DNA from: Streptomyces turgidiscabies Car8
Lineage (GTDB): Bacteria > Actinomycetota > Actinomycetes > Streptomycetales > Streptomycetaceae
DNA: 60,778 nt
Direction of reading: 5' to 3'
NCBI RefSeq assembly: GCF_000331005.1
Contig: NZ_AEJB01000506.1
Span: 1-60,778 of the forward strand
The notes below the pieces were generated by a model that saw only the letters and a list, made by a program, of their open reading frames with translations, searched no databases and was not told the origin of the DNA. The translations under genes and the position numbers were made by a program. Below, in pieces: positions 1 through 8,659 of this stretch. Positions within the stretch are counted from its first letter, which is position 1. Each line of letters begins with the position of its first letter.

Positions 1-29
1 CGTCCTGTGTGTCGCGTCGCGTCGCGGCG

Positions 30-380
30 CTACTCGAAGTCGCCGGCGAGGGCCGAGGCGAGCTTCATGTGCGGTGCGGCCTCCTCGTGCCGGCCCTGGC
101 GCTGGAGTGTGCGTCCGAGCAGCAGTCGGGCGTACTGCTCGACCGGGTCGCGCTCGACGAGGACCCGCAATTCGGCTTCCGCGCGCTGCAGTTGAGCCGA
201 GTGGTAGTAGGCGCGGGCCAGCAGCAGCCGGGGCCCGGTCTGCTCCGGCACCTCCTCGACCAGCCCGCCCAGCACCCGCGCCGCACCGGCGTAGTCCTTG
301 GCGTCGAAGAACAGCCGCGCCCGCTCCCAGCGCTCCGCAGCGGTCCCGTGGTCGTAGTACGTGTTCGTCGTGGTCTCCAC
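30..380 (-). CDS. Small tetratricopeptide-repeat protein
   Basis: A 116-residue protein read leftward from a GTG at 378-380, with an AAGGAGG ribosome site about five bases upstream; this site chooses the start over the much longer frame continuing upstream. The sequence is almost entirely helical, with TPR-like pairs: WERARLFFDAKDYAGAARVL at about 18-37, LLLARAYYHSAQLQRAEAEL at about 52-71 and YARLLLGRTLQRQGRHEEAA at about 83-102. It is cytoplasmic, with no signal or membrane segment. TPR proteins of this size usually act as protein-interaction adaptors; no partner is visible. The gene stands divergent from the NfeD/flotillin pair, so a link with membrane microdomains is possible but only inferred. 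The TPR assignment is secure and the function unknown. Confidence 0.85.
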   Translation of the reverse strand: METTTNTYYDHGTAAERWERARLFFDAKDYAGAARVLGGLVEEVPEQTGPRLLLARAYYHSAQLQRAEAELRVLVERDPVEQYARLLLGRTLQRQGRHEEAAPHMKLASALAGDFE

Positions 381-710
381 TCGTGCCTCCTTCGGAGGCG
401 GTAACCGCTTCGAGCGGCCGGTCATTCCGCCGGTGGTCCGGCCAGGGCAGCCAGCTCCCCGTTCGCCCGCTCGTTGCTCCCTGAGGGCCACGTCCTGGGG
501 CCCGGCGACTACGTGGACCTTGCCGTGATGCGGCAGGGACCGGCCGAACTCCCTGGTGCGCTGGTCACGGCTCGGGACATGGCGCGCGGACGTGTAGAGC
601 GGGCATCGAAGCGGCGTGAAGACTGCCGGGTTCCGGCAATGAACATCGGGAACGGCACGTGGGAACGTGGTCACGGCGCGCCGCGCGGAAAACGGGGGAG
701 GGGCGCAGGT
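381..710. other. Intergenic region between the TPR gene and the NfeD-like gene
   Basis: About 330 bases that should hold the divergent promoters of the two flanking genes. No convincing gene is present. A short inverted repeat, TGCCGG-GTT-CCGGCA, lies at 624-638, and a GGGGGAGGGG ribosome site precedes the ATG at 711. I could not place a convincing -35/-10 pair. Confidence 0.5.
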
Positions 711-1226
711 ATGACGCTGTTTCTGGTTCTCGGCCTCGCGGGCCTTGTTCTGCTGGTGCTCGCGCTCGTCTTCGACGGTGTCCTCGAAGGGCTCTTCGAC
801 GGCGTCGGCGTGCTGGACGGGCTGTTCGACGGACTGCTGTCGCTTCCGGTGATCGCCGGGTTCGTCTCGATGCTCGGCTTCGGTGGGGCGATCGCCCTGG
901 GTACGACGGACATCGGCGTCGGCGCCGCCACGGTGGTGGGGGCTGGTGCGGGCCTGGGGGCGGCCTGGCCGACCTGGCGCCTGAGCCGGGCCCTGATGCG
1001 GGACGTGTCCGGCGCCGCTCCCGACGGCAGGGAGCTGGTGGGGAGTTCCGGGTCCGTGGTCACCGCGATCCCTGTCGACGGCTACGGCGAAGTGCTGCTG
1101 TACCTGGCGGGCCAGCCGGTGAAGTACGCCGCCAGGAGCACCGTCCGTGTCGAGCGGGGTACCGAGGTGTGGGTCGAGGACTCGCTGTCCGCGACCTCCG
1201 TGACGGTACGGCCCGTCGAGCGCTGA
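711..1226 (+). CDS. NfeD-like membrane protein with C-terminal OB-fold domain
   Basis: A 171-residue protein with an ATG at 711 and a purine-rich GGGGGAGGGG ribosome site. It has a hydrophobic first segment (about 2-22, TLFLVLGLAGLVLLVLALVF), two further hydrophobic stretches (about 45-66 and 70-90), then a soluble beta-rich tail (about 105-171) that fits the NfeD OB-fold, with the ELVGSSGSVVTAIPVDGYG region looking like a first beta strand pair. NfeD proteins are classically encoded beside SPFH/flotillin proteins, as here: the flotillin gene starts 120 bases downstream on the same strand. The likely role is as the membrane partner of the flotillin in organising membrane microdomains. It is shorter than protease-bearing NfeD1 forms, so no protease activity is expected. 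Confidence 0.8.
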   Translation: MTLFLVLGLAGLVLLVLALVFDGVLEGLFDGVGVLDGLFDGLLSLPVIAGFVSMLGFGGAIALGTTDIGVGAATVVGAGAGLGAAWPTWRLSRALMRDVSGAAPDGRELVGSSGSVVTAIPVDGYGEVLLYLAGQPVKYAARSTVRVERGTEVWVEDSLSATSVTVRPVER

Positions 1227-1346
1227 GCCCCGGCCGATCACGCCTTTGCCGTTCGCTCCGTCGGCGATCCTCCCTCTCGTTCACTTCATTTCATTCATCC
1301 GTTCTGCCGCGTGCACCGGGGTGCGGTATTCGAAAGGGGCACTGTC

Positions 1347-2783
1347 ATGAGTCCTGTCGTCATCGCGGTCGCCGGAGTCGTCGTACTCCTGGTACTGCTC
1401 GCTCTCGTGGTTGTCACCCGCTACAAGGTGGCGGGTCCGAGTCAGGCGTTCATCGTCACCGGGCGGCGCGGAAAGCAGGCCACCGATCCGGACACCGGCC
1501 GGATCTTCACCGACAACAGCGGCCAGAAGGTCGTGGTCGGCGGCGGCGTGTTCGTCGTGCCGTTCGTACAGCAGAAGTTCACCCTCGACCTGTCCTCGCG
1601 GCACATCCCGGTCGCGGTGCGCGGTGCAGTCACCCTGAGAGGCGTGAAGGCGCATCTGGAGGGCGTCGCCATCGTCAAGGTGGGCGGCACCGAGGACTCG
1701 ATACGGGCCGCCGCGCAACGGTTCCTGATGCAGCAGGACGGCATCGTCGGCTTCACCCAGGAGGTGCTCTCCGGCGCGCTGCGTGCCATCGTCGGCCGGA
1801 TGTCGGTGGAGGACATCATCCGCGACCGGGCCGTGTTCGCGGGGCAGGTCGCCGAGGAGGCCGAGGCGAGCCTGTCCGGGCAGGGCCTGGTACTGGACGC
1901 CTTCCAGATCCAGGACATCACCACCGAGGGCTCCTACCTGGAGGACCTCGGCCGTCCGGAGGCCGCTCGCGCCAAGCAGGAAGCCGACATCGCCGAGGCC
2001 GTCGCCCGTCGGGCCGCCGAGCAGGCGCGGCTGAAGGCCGAGGAGGAGATCGCGATCGCGCAGCGGACGTTCGCGCTGAAGCAGGCCGAGATCAAGGCCG
2101 AGACCGACGAGGCCGCGGCCCGTGCGGCGGCGGCCGGCCCGCTAGCCGAGGCGGACCGGCGCCAGCAGGTGCTGGCCGAGCAGGAGAAGGTCGCCGAGCG
2201 CCAGGCGGCGCTGACCGACCGCGAGTTGGACACCAAGGTCCGCAAGCCTGCCGACGCCGCCCGCTACCAGGCCGAACAGGAGGCCGAGGCCCGCCGGATC
2301 GCCCTGGTCAAGGAGGCCGAGGCGGATGCCCAGCGCGCCAGGCTCACCGGTGAGGGCGAGAAGGCGCACCGGGCCGCGCTCGCCGACGCCGTACGCATTG
2401 AGGGGGAGGCGGAGGCCGCCGCGATCGGCGCCCGGGGTGCCGCCGAGGCCGAGGCCATGCGGAAGAAGGCCGATGCCTTCGCGCAGTACGGCGATGCGGC
2501 CGTGCTGCAGATGCTCGTCGAGGTGCTGCCCCAGGTCGTCGCCAAGGCGTCCGAACCGCTCAGCGCCATCGACAAGATGACGGTGATCTCGACGGACGGG
2601 GCGAGCACGCTGTCGCGGACCGTCGCCGACAACGTCGCCCAGGGCGTCGAACTCCTCAGCTCCACCACCGGCGTCGACTTCGCCGAACTGCTGAAGGGGA
2701 TCACTCGGCGAGCCGACGGCGGCGCGCGGCTCGCGACGACAGCGCCCGCCGCCGCCAACGGGAAGGTCGAAGTCACCGGCTGA
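1347..2783 (+). CDS. SPFH/Band 7 flotillin-like protein
   Basis: A 478-residue protein starting with ATG at 1347 (ribosome site GAAAGGGG). One N-terminal membrane segment (about 4-25, VVIAVAGVVVLLVLLALVVV) is followed by an SPFH/Band 7 domain (about 35-200, including the GGGVFVVPFVQQ stretch). A long Ala/Glu/Arg-rich coiled coil (about 205-375, many AEAEAAAIGARGAAEAEAM-like heptads) follows, then a short C-terminal region. This is the flotillin architecture: the protein oligomerises at the inner face of the membrane and scaffolds lipid domains. It pairs with the NfeD-like gene just upstream. Length and layout match the family and no break is seen. Cargo proteins cannot be deduced. Confidence 0.92.
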   Translation: MSPVVIAVAGVVVLLVLLALVVVTRYKVAGPSQAFIVTGRRGKQATDPDTGRIFTDNSGQKVVVGGGVFVVPFVQQKFTLDLSSRHIPVAVRGAVTLRGVKAHLEGVAIVKVGGTEDSIRAAAQRFLMQQDGIVGFTQEVLSGALRAIVGRMSVEDIIRDRAVFAGQVAEEAEASLSGQGLVLDAFQIQDITTEGSYLEDLGRPEAARAKQEADIAEAVARRAAEQARLKAEEEIAIAQRTFALKQAEIKAETDEAAARAAAAGPLAEADRRQQVLAEQEKVAERQAALTDRELDTKVRKPADAARYQAEQEAEARRIALVKEAEADAQRARLTGEGEKAHRAALADAVRIEGEAEAAAIGARGAAEAEAMRKKADAFAQYGDAAVLQMLVEVLPQVVAKASEPLSAIDKMTVISTDGASTLSRTVADNVAQGVELLSSTTGVDFAELLKGITRRADGGARLATTAPAAANGKVEVTG

Positions 2784-2905
2784 GCCGGCCGCCGAGCGTG
2801 GTGCGGCGAGGCCGGGCGGCCGTCGAACCGCTCGGACTCGTAGGCAGGGGCGTCCCGGAGATCGCGAAGCGGCCCGCGGCCGCTGGACGTCGTCCCGGAG
2901 CTTCG

Positions 2906-2924
2906 GTGAGAGTGGTGTTCTCAC
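2906..2924. promoter_or_regulatory. Short inverted repeat upstream of the PucR gene
   Basis: GTGAGA-GTGGTGT-TCTCAC forms a perfect 6-base inverted repeat with a 7-base centre, about 100 bases before the PucR start. It could be an operator for the regulator itself; that is inference from position only. Confidence 0.3.
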
Positions 2925-3022
2925 AAATGTGGACGGGCGCACCGCCGGACGGGTCCCGGTCGGCGCCGCCGCCCGACGGGGAGGCGCGCCCGGCTCCGTC
3001 CGCGCCGAAACAGGGGGAGAGC

Positions 3023-4078
3023 ATGACCGTCCAGGACGCGCCCGGGCCCTACCTCGACGGCTTCGAGCGGATCCTGGCGGACGCCACCGCCACGGGCCGG
3101 CGCCTGACCCGCGACGAAGTCCAGTCCCGCCGGGACCTGGGCGCACAGGCAGCCGAAGCCGGACACGGCTGGCGCACCCTTGTCCGCGCCCATCTCACGG
3201 CGGCCCGGGGAGACTGGCCGCGCGCGGCAACCCCGGACAGTGTCCTCGCCGTCGTCGAGCAGGCCGTGGACGCCTTCGCCGACGGCTACGAGCGCGCGCA
3301 GCGCCTCGTGGTCCGCAAGGAGGAGGCAGCCCGCCGCGAGTTCATCGACGATCTGCTCCACGGCCGCGGAGACCCCGGTCAACTCGCCGCGCACTCCGAA
3401 CGGTTCGGGCTTCGTCTGTCCCGCGCCCACGCGGTCGCCGTGGCCGAGGGGCCGGAGAAGTACGACGAGACCGACGCGATACCCCGGCACGTGGCAGGCG
3501 AACTGTTCGCGCGCTTCGAGAACCGCCGCATCCTGTTCACGACCAAGGACGGCCGGATGGTGTGCATCGCCCCGGGCGACCAGGACGACGTCCTCACCCA
3601 CTTCGCCGAGCACGCTCACGCCGCCACCGGACAGGCACAGGTGGCCATCGGCCGGCCCCGGCCCGGCGCGGTCGGTATCGGACACAGCTACGAAGAGGCC
3701 CTGAACGCCCTGGACGTGGCCCAGCGAATGGGCCTCGACGAGCGTCTGCTGCGCGCGGCGGACCTGCTGGTCTTTCCCGTCCTGGCCCGGGACCGGCAGG
3801 CACTGATGGATCTCGTGCGCAGCACGGTGGGACCGCTGGAACAGGCGCGTGGTGGGGCCCAGCCGCTGCTCGACACCCTCGCCGCGTACTTCGACACCGG
3901 CTGCGTCGCCGCCGCCGCGGCCCGGCGGCTGTCGCTCAGCGTGCGCGCGCTGACCTACCGGCTGGAACGCGTCCACACCCTGACCGGCAACGATCCGGCG
4001 GACCCCGCCGACCGCTACACCCTGCAGACCGCCGTCATCGGTGCCCGACTGCTCGATTGGCCTGCCCGACCCCTGTGA
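3023..4078 (+). CDS. PucR/CdaR-family helix-turn-helix regulator
   Basis: A 351-residue protein starting with ATG at 3023 (ribosome site AGGGGGAGAGC). The N-terminal half is helical, the middle (about 140-260) resembles the GGDEF-like domain of CdaR/PucR regulators (GIGHSYEEALNALDVAQ), and the C-terminus carries the PucR-type helix-turn-helix (about 290-340: YFDTGCVAAAAARRLSLSVR, then ALTYRLERVHTLTG). Family members often control purine, xanthine or other catabolic genes. The molybdenum hydroxylase operon runs toward this gene and its last gene (xdhC) overlaps it by 44 bases in convergent orientation, so this may be its regulator. That is inference from gene order; no binding site was identified. 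Confidence 0.85.
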   Translation: MTVQDAPGPYLDGFERILADATATGRRLTRDEVQSRRDLGAQAAEAGHGWRTLVRAHLTAARGDWPRAATPDSVLAVVEQAVDAFADGYERAQRLVVRKEEAARREFIDDLLHGRGDPGQLAAHSERFGLRLSRAHAVAVAEGPEKYDETDAIPRHVAGELFARFENRRILFTTKDGRMVCIAPGDQDDVLTHFAEHAHAATGQAQVAIGRPRPGAVGIGHSYEEALNALDVAQRMGLDERLLRAADLLVFPVLARDRQALMDLVRSTVGPLEQARGGAQPLLDTLAAYFDTGCVAAAAARRLSLSVRALTYRLERVHTLTGNDPADPADRYTLQTAVIGARLLDWPARPL

Positions 4079-5246
4079 CGCGTCCGAAGCTCAGCGCACC
4101 CTCCCGCGCGGCTTCAGTTGACTTGGCATCGGTTCGGTCGTGGTGGATCGGTGTGTATGAGTCGCTCAGGGGCAGCCCTGTACCGCCGTGCCGGGCGGCG
4201 ATGATCTCGGCGGCGATGGACAGGGCGGTCTCCTCGGGCGTGCGGGCGCCGAGATCGAGGCCGATGGGCGAGTGCAGGCGGGTCAGTTCGGCGTCGGTGA
4301 GGCCGGCTTCGCGGAGTCTGCGGTCGCGGTCCTCGTGGGTGCGGCGGGAGCCCATCGCGCCGATGTAGGCGGCCGGCAGGCGCAGGGCCGTCTCCAGGAG
4401 GGGGACGTCGAACTTGGCGTCGTGGGTGAGGACGCACACCACCGTGCGGTCGTCGGGCTGGGTACGGCGCAGGTAGCGGTGCGGCCAGTCGACCACGATG
4501 TCGTCGGCCTCGGGAAAGCGCGTCCGGGTGGCGAAGACGGGCCGGGCGTCGCACACGGTGACGTGGTAGCCGAGCAACTTGCCCACGCGTACCAGTGCTG
4601 CGGCGAAGTCGATGGCGCCGAAGACGAGCATGCGCGGCGGTGGCACGCTCGACTCGACGAACACGCTCAGGTCCGGCTCGCAGTGGGAGCCGTCCTGCGC
4701 GATGTCGAAGGTGCCGGTGCGGCCGGCGTTGAGCAGGGCGTGGGTTTCGTCGGCGACGGCGCGGTCCAGGGCGGGGAGCCCGCGGAGTTCTCCTTCGTAG
4801 GAGCCGTCGTGACGGACTGCCAGCGCTCGGCCGAGGAGCTGCGCCGGGCCCTGGACCACGCGGGCGAGTGCCACCGCCTCGCCCCGGACGGCGGTCGAGA
4901 GCGCCGTCTGGAACGTCTTCCTGCCGGGGGCCTCCGCGGATACGGGGGTGACCAGGATGTCGAGGACACCGCCGCAGGTCAGGCCGACGGCGAAGGCGTC
5001 CTCGTCGCTGTAGCCGAACTGCTCGCGCACCGCATCGCCGTCCTTGAGCGCCTGGGTGCACAGGTCGTAGACGGCGCCCTCGACACAGCCGCCGGAGACC
5101 GAGCCGATTGCGGTGCCGTCGGCGTCGACGGCGAGCGCGGCGCCCGGCCCGCGCGGTGCGCTGCCGCTGACGGCCACGACGGTGGCCACGGCGAAGTCAC
5201 GCCCTTCCTCCAGCCACCGGTTCAGCTCGTCAGCGATGTCCAGCAT
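4035..5246 (-). CDS. XdhC-family molybdenum enzyme maturation factor
   Basis: A 403-residue protein read leftward from ATG at 5244-5246. The N-terminal XdhC/CoxI domain (about 15-80) shows VSGSAPRGPGAALAV and SVSGGCVEGAVYDLC, including the conserved cysteine. The C-terminal Rossmann-like XdhC_C domain starts near residue 230 (RMLVFGAIDFAAAL) and includes VCVLTHDAKFD and AAYIGAMGSRRTHEDR. XdhC proteins bind the molybdenum cofactor, promote its sulfuration and hand it to xanthine-oxidase-family enzymes; the three-subunit enzyme encoded just upstream is the obvious client. The C-terminal tail is about 60 residues longer than needed and its coding end overlaps the convergent PucR gene by 44 bases. 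A stem-loop separates it from the large subunit gene, which may lower its expression. Confidence 0.9.
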   Translation of the reverse strand: MLDIADELNRWLEEGRDFAVATVVAVSGSAPRGPGAALAVDADGTAIGSVSGGCVEGAVYDLCTQALKDGDAVREQFGYSDEDAFAVGLTCGGVLDILVTPVSAEAPGRKTFQTALSTAVRGEAVALARVVQGPAQLLGRALAVRHDGSYEGELRGLPALDRAVADETHALLNAGRTGTFDIAQDGSHCEPDLSVFVESSVPPPRMLVFGAIDFAAALVRVGKLLGYHVTVCDARPVFATRTRFPEADDIVVDWPHRYLRRTQPDDRTVVCVLTHDAKFDVPLLETALRLPAAYIGAMGSRRTHEDRDRRLREAGLTDAELTRLHSPIGLDLGARTPEETALSIAAEIIAARHGGTGLPLSDSYTPIHHDRTDAKSTEAAREGALSFGRVTGVGQANRAVGHR

Positions 5247-5306
5247 GAGGTTTCTTTCTCGTGGTGGTCGGACGGCGCGGATCTGCCATGAGGAGGCCAG
5301 GCCCTC

Positions 5307-5342
5307 GTCGCGCCGCCGGTGCCCGACGGGCACCGGCGCGAC
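5307..5342 (-). terminator. Stem-loop between molybdopterin subunit gene and xdhC
   Basis: A GC-rich inverted repeat: the left arm GTCGCGCC-GCC-GGTGCCC pairs with the right arm GGGCACCGGCGCGAC, with a 3-base bulge and a GAC loop. It sits in the 118-base gap between two same-strand genes of one operon. There is no T-run, so it may be an attenuator or RNA-stability element rather than a full terminator. Confidence 0.55.
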
Positions 5343-5364
5343 GGGGGCTTTGACCGCTGTCGCC

Positions 5365-7548
5365 TCAGAGCAGTTTGTCCAGCGTGATCGGCAGGTCCCG
5401 CACCCGCCTGCCGGTCGCGTGGTACACGGCGTTCGCCACGGCCGCACCGACACCCGTGACACCCACCTCGCCCGCGCCGAGGATACCGAGGGGCGTGTTC
5501 GGATCCGGTTCGTCGAGGAAGGACACGTCGATCGGCGGGATGTCGGCGTGCACCGGGACGTGGTACTCGGCCAGGCTGGGGTTCATGATCCGTCCGTTGC
5601 GCGGGTCGAAGAGGGTCTCCTCGGCCATCGCCAGGCCCAGGCCCATCACGATGCCGCCGCGCACCTGGCTGGCCGCCGTCTTCGCGTTGATCACCGTGCC
5701 GATGTCGAACACGCCGACCCACCGCGACACCCGCGTCTCGCCGGTCTCCGCATCGACCTTCACCTCGCAGAACTGCACACCGGAGGCAGCCTTGATCAAC
5801 CGCTGGGCCCCGAGCAGGAAGCCCGGGAGGAACCGTGCCCGCCCGGCGATGCGGCCGAGGCGCGTCTCGGATCCGATTTTGGCTTCGACGTGCGGCACCT
5901 TCGCGCGCCGGAGAATCTCCGCGTGGCTGTCGCCGCCGGTCTTGCGGGCCATGGACTTCAGCGTCTGCTTCAGCTCCTCGCACGCCTGCAGCACACTGGC
6001 GGCGGTGCTCGCGGTCTGGACAGAGGAAGCGGCGGCCGGCCCCATCGGCAGATCGGAATCGCCGTACTCCACACGCACGGCGTCGAACGGCACACCCAGC
6101 GCGTCGGCCGTGATCTGGGCCTGCGCCGTGGCCGCACCCATGCCCATCTCCTGGAAGGCGCAGCGCACCAGGACGCCGCCGTCGGCCGACAGCCGGACCG
6201 TGACGTTGACCGGCATCATCAACGCCGGGTGGAACGCCGTTGCCACACCTGTCCCGACCAGCCACCGCCCCTCGCGCGTCGAACGTGGTTCGGGGTTTCG
6301 CTCGTGCCAGCCGAACCGCTCCGCGCCCAGCGCGTACAGCTCCGGCAGCTTGCGGTGGGAGAACTTCTTCCTGCCGTCGATCGGGTCGACCGCGGTGTCA
6401 TTGCGCAGGCGCAGTGCGATCGGGTCCATGCCCAGCTCATAGGCCAGCTCGTCGATCGCGGACTCCAGCGCGAAGGTGCCGATCGCCTCGCCCGGCGCCC
6501 GCGTGAAGGTGCTGGGCAGCAGGTCGAGCTGGACGCGGTCATGCCGCGCGAGGATGTTGTCGGCCGCGTACAGATGCTGGGACACACCGGTGACCTGCTC
6601 GAAACTACCGCCGATCTCGCTGGCGCGGGTGATGCTGGTGTGCAGCAGCGAGGTCAGCCTGCCGTCGCGGTCGGCCCCGAGCGCGACCCGCTGGACGGAC
6701 GGGGTGCGTCCGCCCACTGTGCGGTAGACCGATTCCCGCGAGAGCACCAGCCGCACCGGCCTCTTGGTCGCCCGGGCCGCCAGCACCGCGAGGATGGTGC
6801 CGGGCCAGATCGAGAACTTGCCGCCGAAGGCGCCGCCGACGAAGGGCGCCAGCACCCGTACGTTTGTCCTGGGCACGGAGAACCGCAGCGCGAGGTGGGT
6901 GCGGAACCAGTCGATCGACTGCGTCGCGTCGTGGACGGTCAGCCGGTCGCCGTCCCAGACGGCGGTGGTGGAGTGCAGCTCCAGCGCGTTGTGGCTGTGC
7001 GGCGGGGTGGTGAACCGCAGGTCCAGCGACACCTGCGCGGTGGCCAGCGCCGCCTCCGCGTCGCCCCTCTTCGCTCCCCGGGGGAAGAACGAGTCGTTCG
7101 GTTGCGGCTGTGCGTCTTGTTCGGACCCCTCGAAGTCGACCGAGGACTTGGTGACGGTGTACTCGGCGCGCACCAGCGCGGCGGCCTCCCGGGCGGCGGC
7201 GGAGGTCTCCGCGACGACCACCGCGATGGGCTGCCCCTCCCAGTGCACCTCGTCGCTCTGCAAGTAGTTCACCGAGGTCCCGGAGAACAAACCGGCGAAG
7301 TTGAATGTTCCGGGCTTGTGCGCCGGTTTCATGGGGGGCGCGTCGAGGTGGGTGATGACGGCGATCACGCCCGGCACCGCGCTCGCCTCGTCGGTGCGCA
7401 GGGCGGTGACCCGGCCACGGCTGATGGTGGCGTGCACGAGTACGGCGTGCGTGAGGCCGGGATAGAAGTGCTCGGCGGCGAACTTCGCCGCACCCGTCGT
7501 CTTGACCCCGCCGTCGACGCGGTCGAGCGGTTGTCCGATCGTAGTCAT
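5365..7548 (-). CDS. Xanthine-oxidase-family molybdopterin-binding catalytic subunit
   Basis: A 727-residue protein from ATG at 7546-7548. It carries the two-part aldehyde oxidase/xanthine dehydrogenase fold: an N-terminal a/b hammerhead domain (about 10-120, GAAKFAAEHFYPGLTHAVLV) and a large molybdopterin-binding region (about 150-700). Visible cofactor-site motifs include FVGGAFGGKF, the QEMGMGAATAQAQ loop and, near the C-terminus, GAGEVGVTGVGAAVANA, whose glutamate is the catalytic base of the family. The length matches the PaoC/YagR type, which oxidises aldehydes using molybdenum cytosine dinucleotide, rather than large xanthine dehydrogenases. It is the third gene of a 2Fe-2S, FAD, Mo operon with xdhC downstream. 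Substrate is not certain; an aromatic or aliphatic aldehyde is the best guess. There is no export signal, so it should be cytoplasmic. Confidence 0.93.
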   Translation of the reverse strand: MTTIGQPLDRVDGGVKTTGAAKFAAEHFYPGLTHAVLVHATISRGRVTALRTDEASAVPGVIAVITHLDAPPMKPAHKPGTFNFAGLFSGTSVNYLQSDEVHWEGQPIAVVVAETSAAAREAAALVRAEYTVTKSSVDFEGSEQDAQPQPNDSFFPRGAKRGDAEAALATAQVSLDLRFTTPPHSHNALELHSTTAVWDGDRLTVHDATQSIDWFRTHLALRFSVPRTNVRVLAPFVGGAFGGKFSIWPGTILAVLAARATKRPVRLVLSRESVYRTVGGRTPSVQRVALGADRDGRLTSLLHTSITRASEIGGSFEQVTGVSQHLYAADNILARHDRVQLDLLPSTFTRAPGEAIGTFALESAIDELAYELGMDPIALRLRNDTAVDPIDGRKKFSHRKLPELYALGAERFGWHERNPEPRSTREGRWLVGTGVATAFHPALMMPVNVTVRLSADGGVLVRCAFQEMGMGAATAQAQITADALGVPFDAVRVEYGDSDLPMGPAAASSVQTASTAASVLQACEELKQTLKSMARKTGGDSHAEILRRAKVPHVEAKIGSETRLGRIAGRARFLPGFLLGAQRLIKAASGVQFCEVKVDAETGETRVSRWVGVFDIGTVINAKTAASQVRGGIVMGLGLAMAEETLFDPRNGRIMNPSLAEYHVPVHADIPPIDVSFLDEPDPNTPLGILGAGEVGVTGVGAAVANAVYHATGRRVRDLPITLDKLL

Positions 7549-7628
7549 GCCGCCCTGCCTTCCTCGGTACGGCCCGGGCGCACGTCACGCGGAAGCCGCG
7601 CGGGCCGGGCAGGGACGGTTGTGACACT

Positions 7629-7647
7629 GACCGGGCGTGAACCGGTC
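7629..7647. promoter_or_regulatory. Inverted repeat in the gap between FAD and Mo subunit genes
   Basis: GACCGG-GCGTGAA-CCGGTC, a perfect 6-base arm repeat in the 115-base gap between two genes of the same operon. It may be an RNA hairpin that adjusts subunit stoichiometry; no other evidence. Confidence 0.3.
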
Positions 7648-7663
7648 GCCTTTGACCTCGACA

Positions 7664-8659
7664 TCAGGCCGCGCTCCCGTCGGTCAGCAACTGCCGCAGG
7701 GTCGCCACGATCGTGCGCCGTGCGAGCTCGATCTTGAAGGCGTTCTGCGGTCCGCCGACTGCGGCGGCGAGTGCGGCTTCCGCCGCCTGCCGGAAGGCCT
7801 CCTCGGTCGCGGGCCGGCCAAGCAGCGCGCGTTCGGCTTCGGTGGCCCGCCAGGGTCTGGTGCCGACGCCGCCCAGCGCGAGCCGCACCTCGGTGACCAC
7901 CCCGTCCTCGACGGCCAGTGCGGCGGCGACGGAGACCAGGGCGAAGGCGTACGACGCGCGGTCGCGGACCTTGCGGTAGCGCGAGGTGGCCGCGACCGGC
8001 ACCGGCGGCAGCTCGACGGCCGTGATCAGCTCGTCGGCGGCCAACACCGTCTCGATGTGCGGGGTGTTGCCCGGCTCGCGGTGGAAGTCGGCGACCGGGA
8101 TACGCCGGATACCGCGCACGCTCTCCACCTCGACGAGGGCGTCGAGCATCACCAGCGCAACCGCCATGTCCGAGGGATGCGTCGCGATGCAGTGCTCGCT
8201 CGCCCCCAGCACCGCACTGCCCCGGGAGAACCCGCCGATCGCGTCACAACCACTGCCGGGTGTGCGCTTGTTGCAGGCGGAGGTCTCGTCGTAGAAGTAC
8301 ACGCAGCGGGTGCGCTGCAGGAGATTGCCTCCCACGGTCGCCATGTTCCGCAACTGGGCCGAGGCCCCCAGCAGGATCGCCTGCGCCAGGACCGGGTAGC
8401 GGGTCCTGACGAGGGGGTGGGCCGCGAGCGCGCTGTTGCTCACCAGCGCCCCAACGCGGATCCCCCCGTCCGGGAGTTCCTCGATCCCGTCCAGCGGCAG
8501 GCGGGTGATGTCCACGACCGTCGACGGCTGTTCGATGCCCTCCCGCATGAGGTCGACGAGGTTCGTCCCGCCCGCCAGGAACTTCACGTCAGTGTTGTCC
8601 GCGATCGTGCGCAGCGCCGTGGCCGTGTCCGGCGCGCTGACGTAGGAGAACGACTTCAC
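7664..8659 (-). CDS. FAD-binding subunit of molybdenum hydroxylase (PaoB/YagS-like, with 4Fe-4S motif)
   Basis: A 331-residue protein from a GTG at 8657-8659 that overlaps the stop of the 2Fe-2S subunit gene (GTGA), implying translational coupling. The N-terminal FAD-binding PCMH domain contains KFLAGGTNLVDLMREGIEQP (about 26-45) and NMATVGGNLLQRTRC (about 107-121). The CO dehydrogenase flavoprotein C-terminal domain follows. A cysteine-rich insertion after the NLLQRTRC motif (CVYFYDE...ACNKRTPGSGC) matches the extra 4Fe-4S cluster loop known in the PaoB type and missing from ordinary xanthine dehydrogenase FAD subunits. It relays electrons from the Mo subunit, via Fe-S centres, to FAD and the final acceptor. 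The insertion supports the PaoABC-like assignment. Confidence 0.92.
   Translation of the reverse strand: MKSFSYVSAPDTATALRTIADNTDVKFLAGGTNLVDLMREGIEQPSTVVDITRLPLDGIEELPDGGIRVGALVSNSALAAHPLVRTRYPVLAQAILLGASAQLRNMATVGGNLLQRTRCVYFYDETSACNKRTPGSGCDAIGGFSRGSAVLGASEHCIATHPSDMAVALVMLDALVEVESVRGIRRIPVADFHREPGNTPHIETVLAADELITAVELPPVPVAATSRYRKVRDRASYAFALVSVAAALAVEDGVVTEVRLALGGVGTRPWRATEAERALLGRPATEEAFRQAAEAALAAAVGGPQNAFKIELARRTIVATLRQLLTDGSAA

Noticed and set aside
30..1241. Leftward 403-residue open frame covering the TPR gene and antisense to the NfeD-like gene
   Set aside because: Only its last 116 residues look like protein; a clear ribosome site and GTG at 380 define the real start, and the remainder is low-complexity shadow of the opposite strand.
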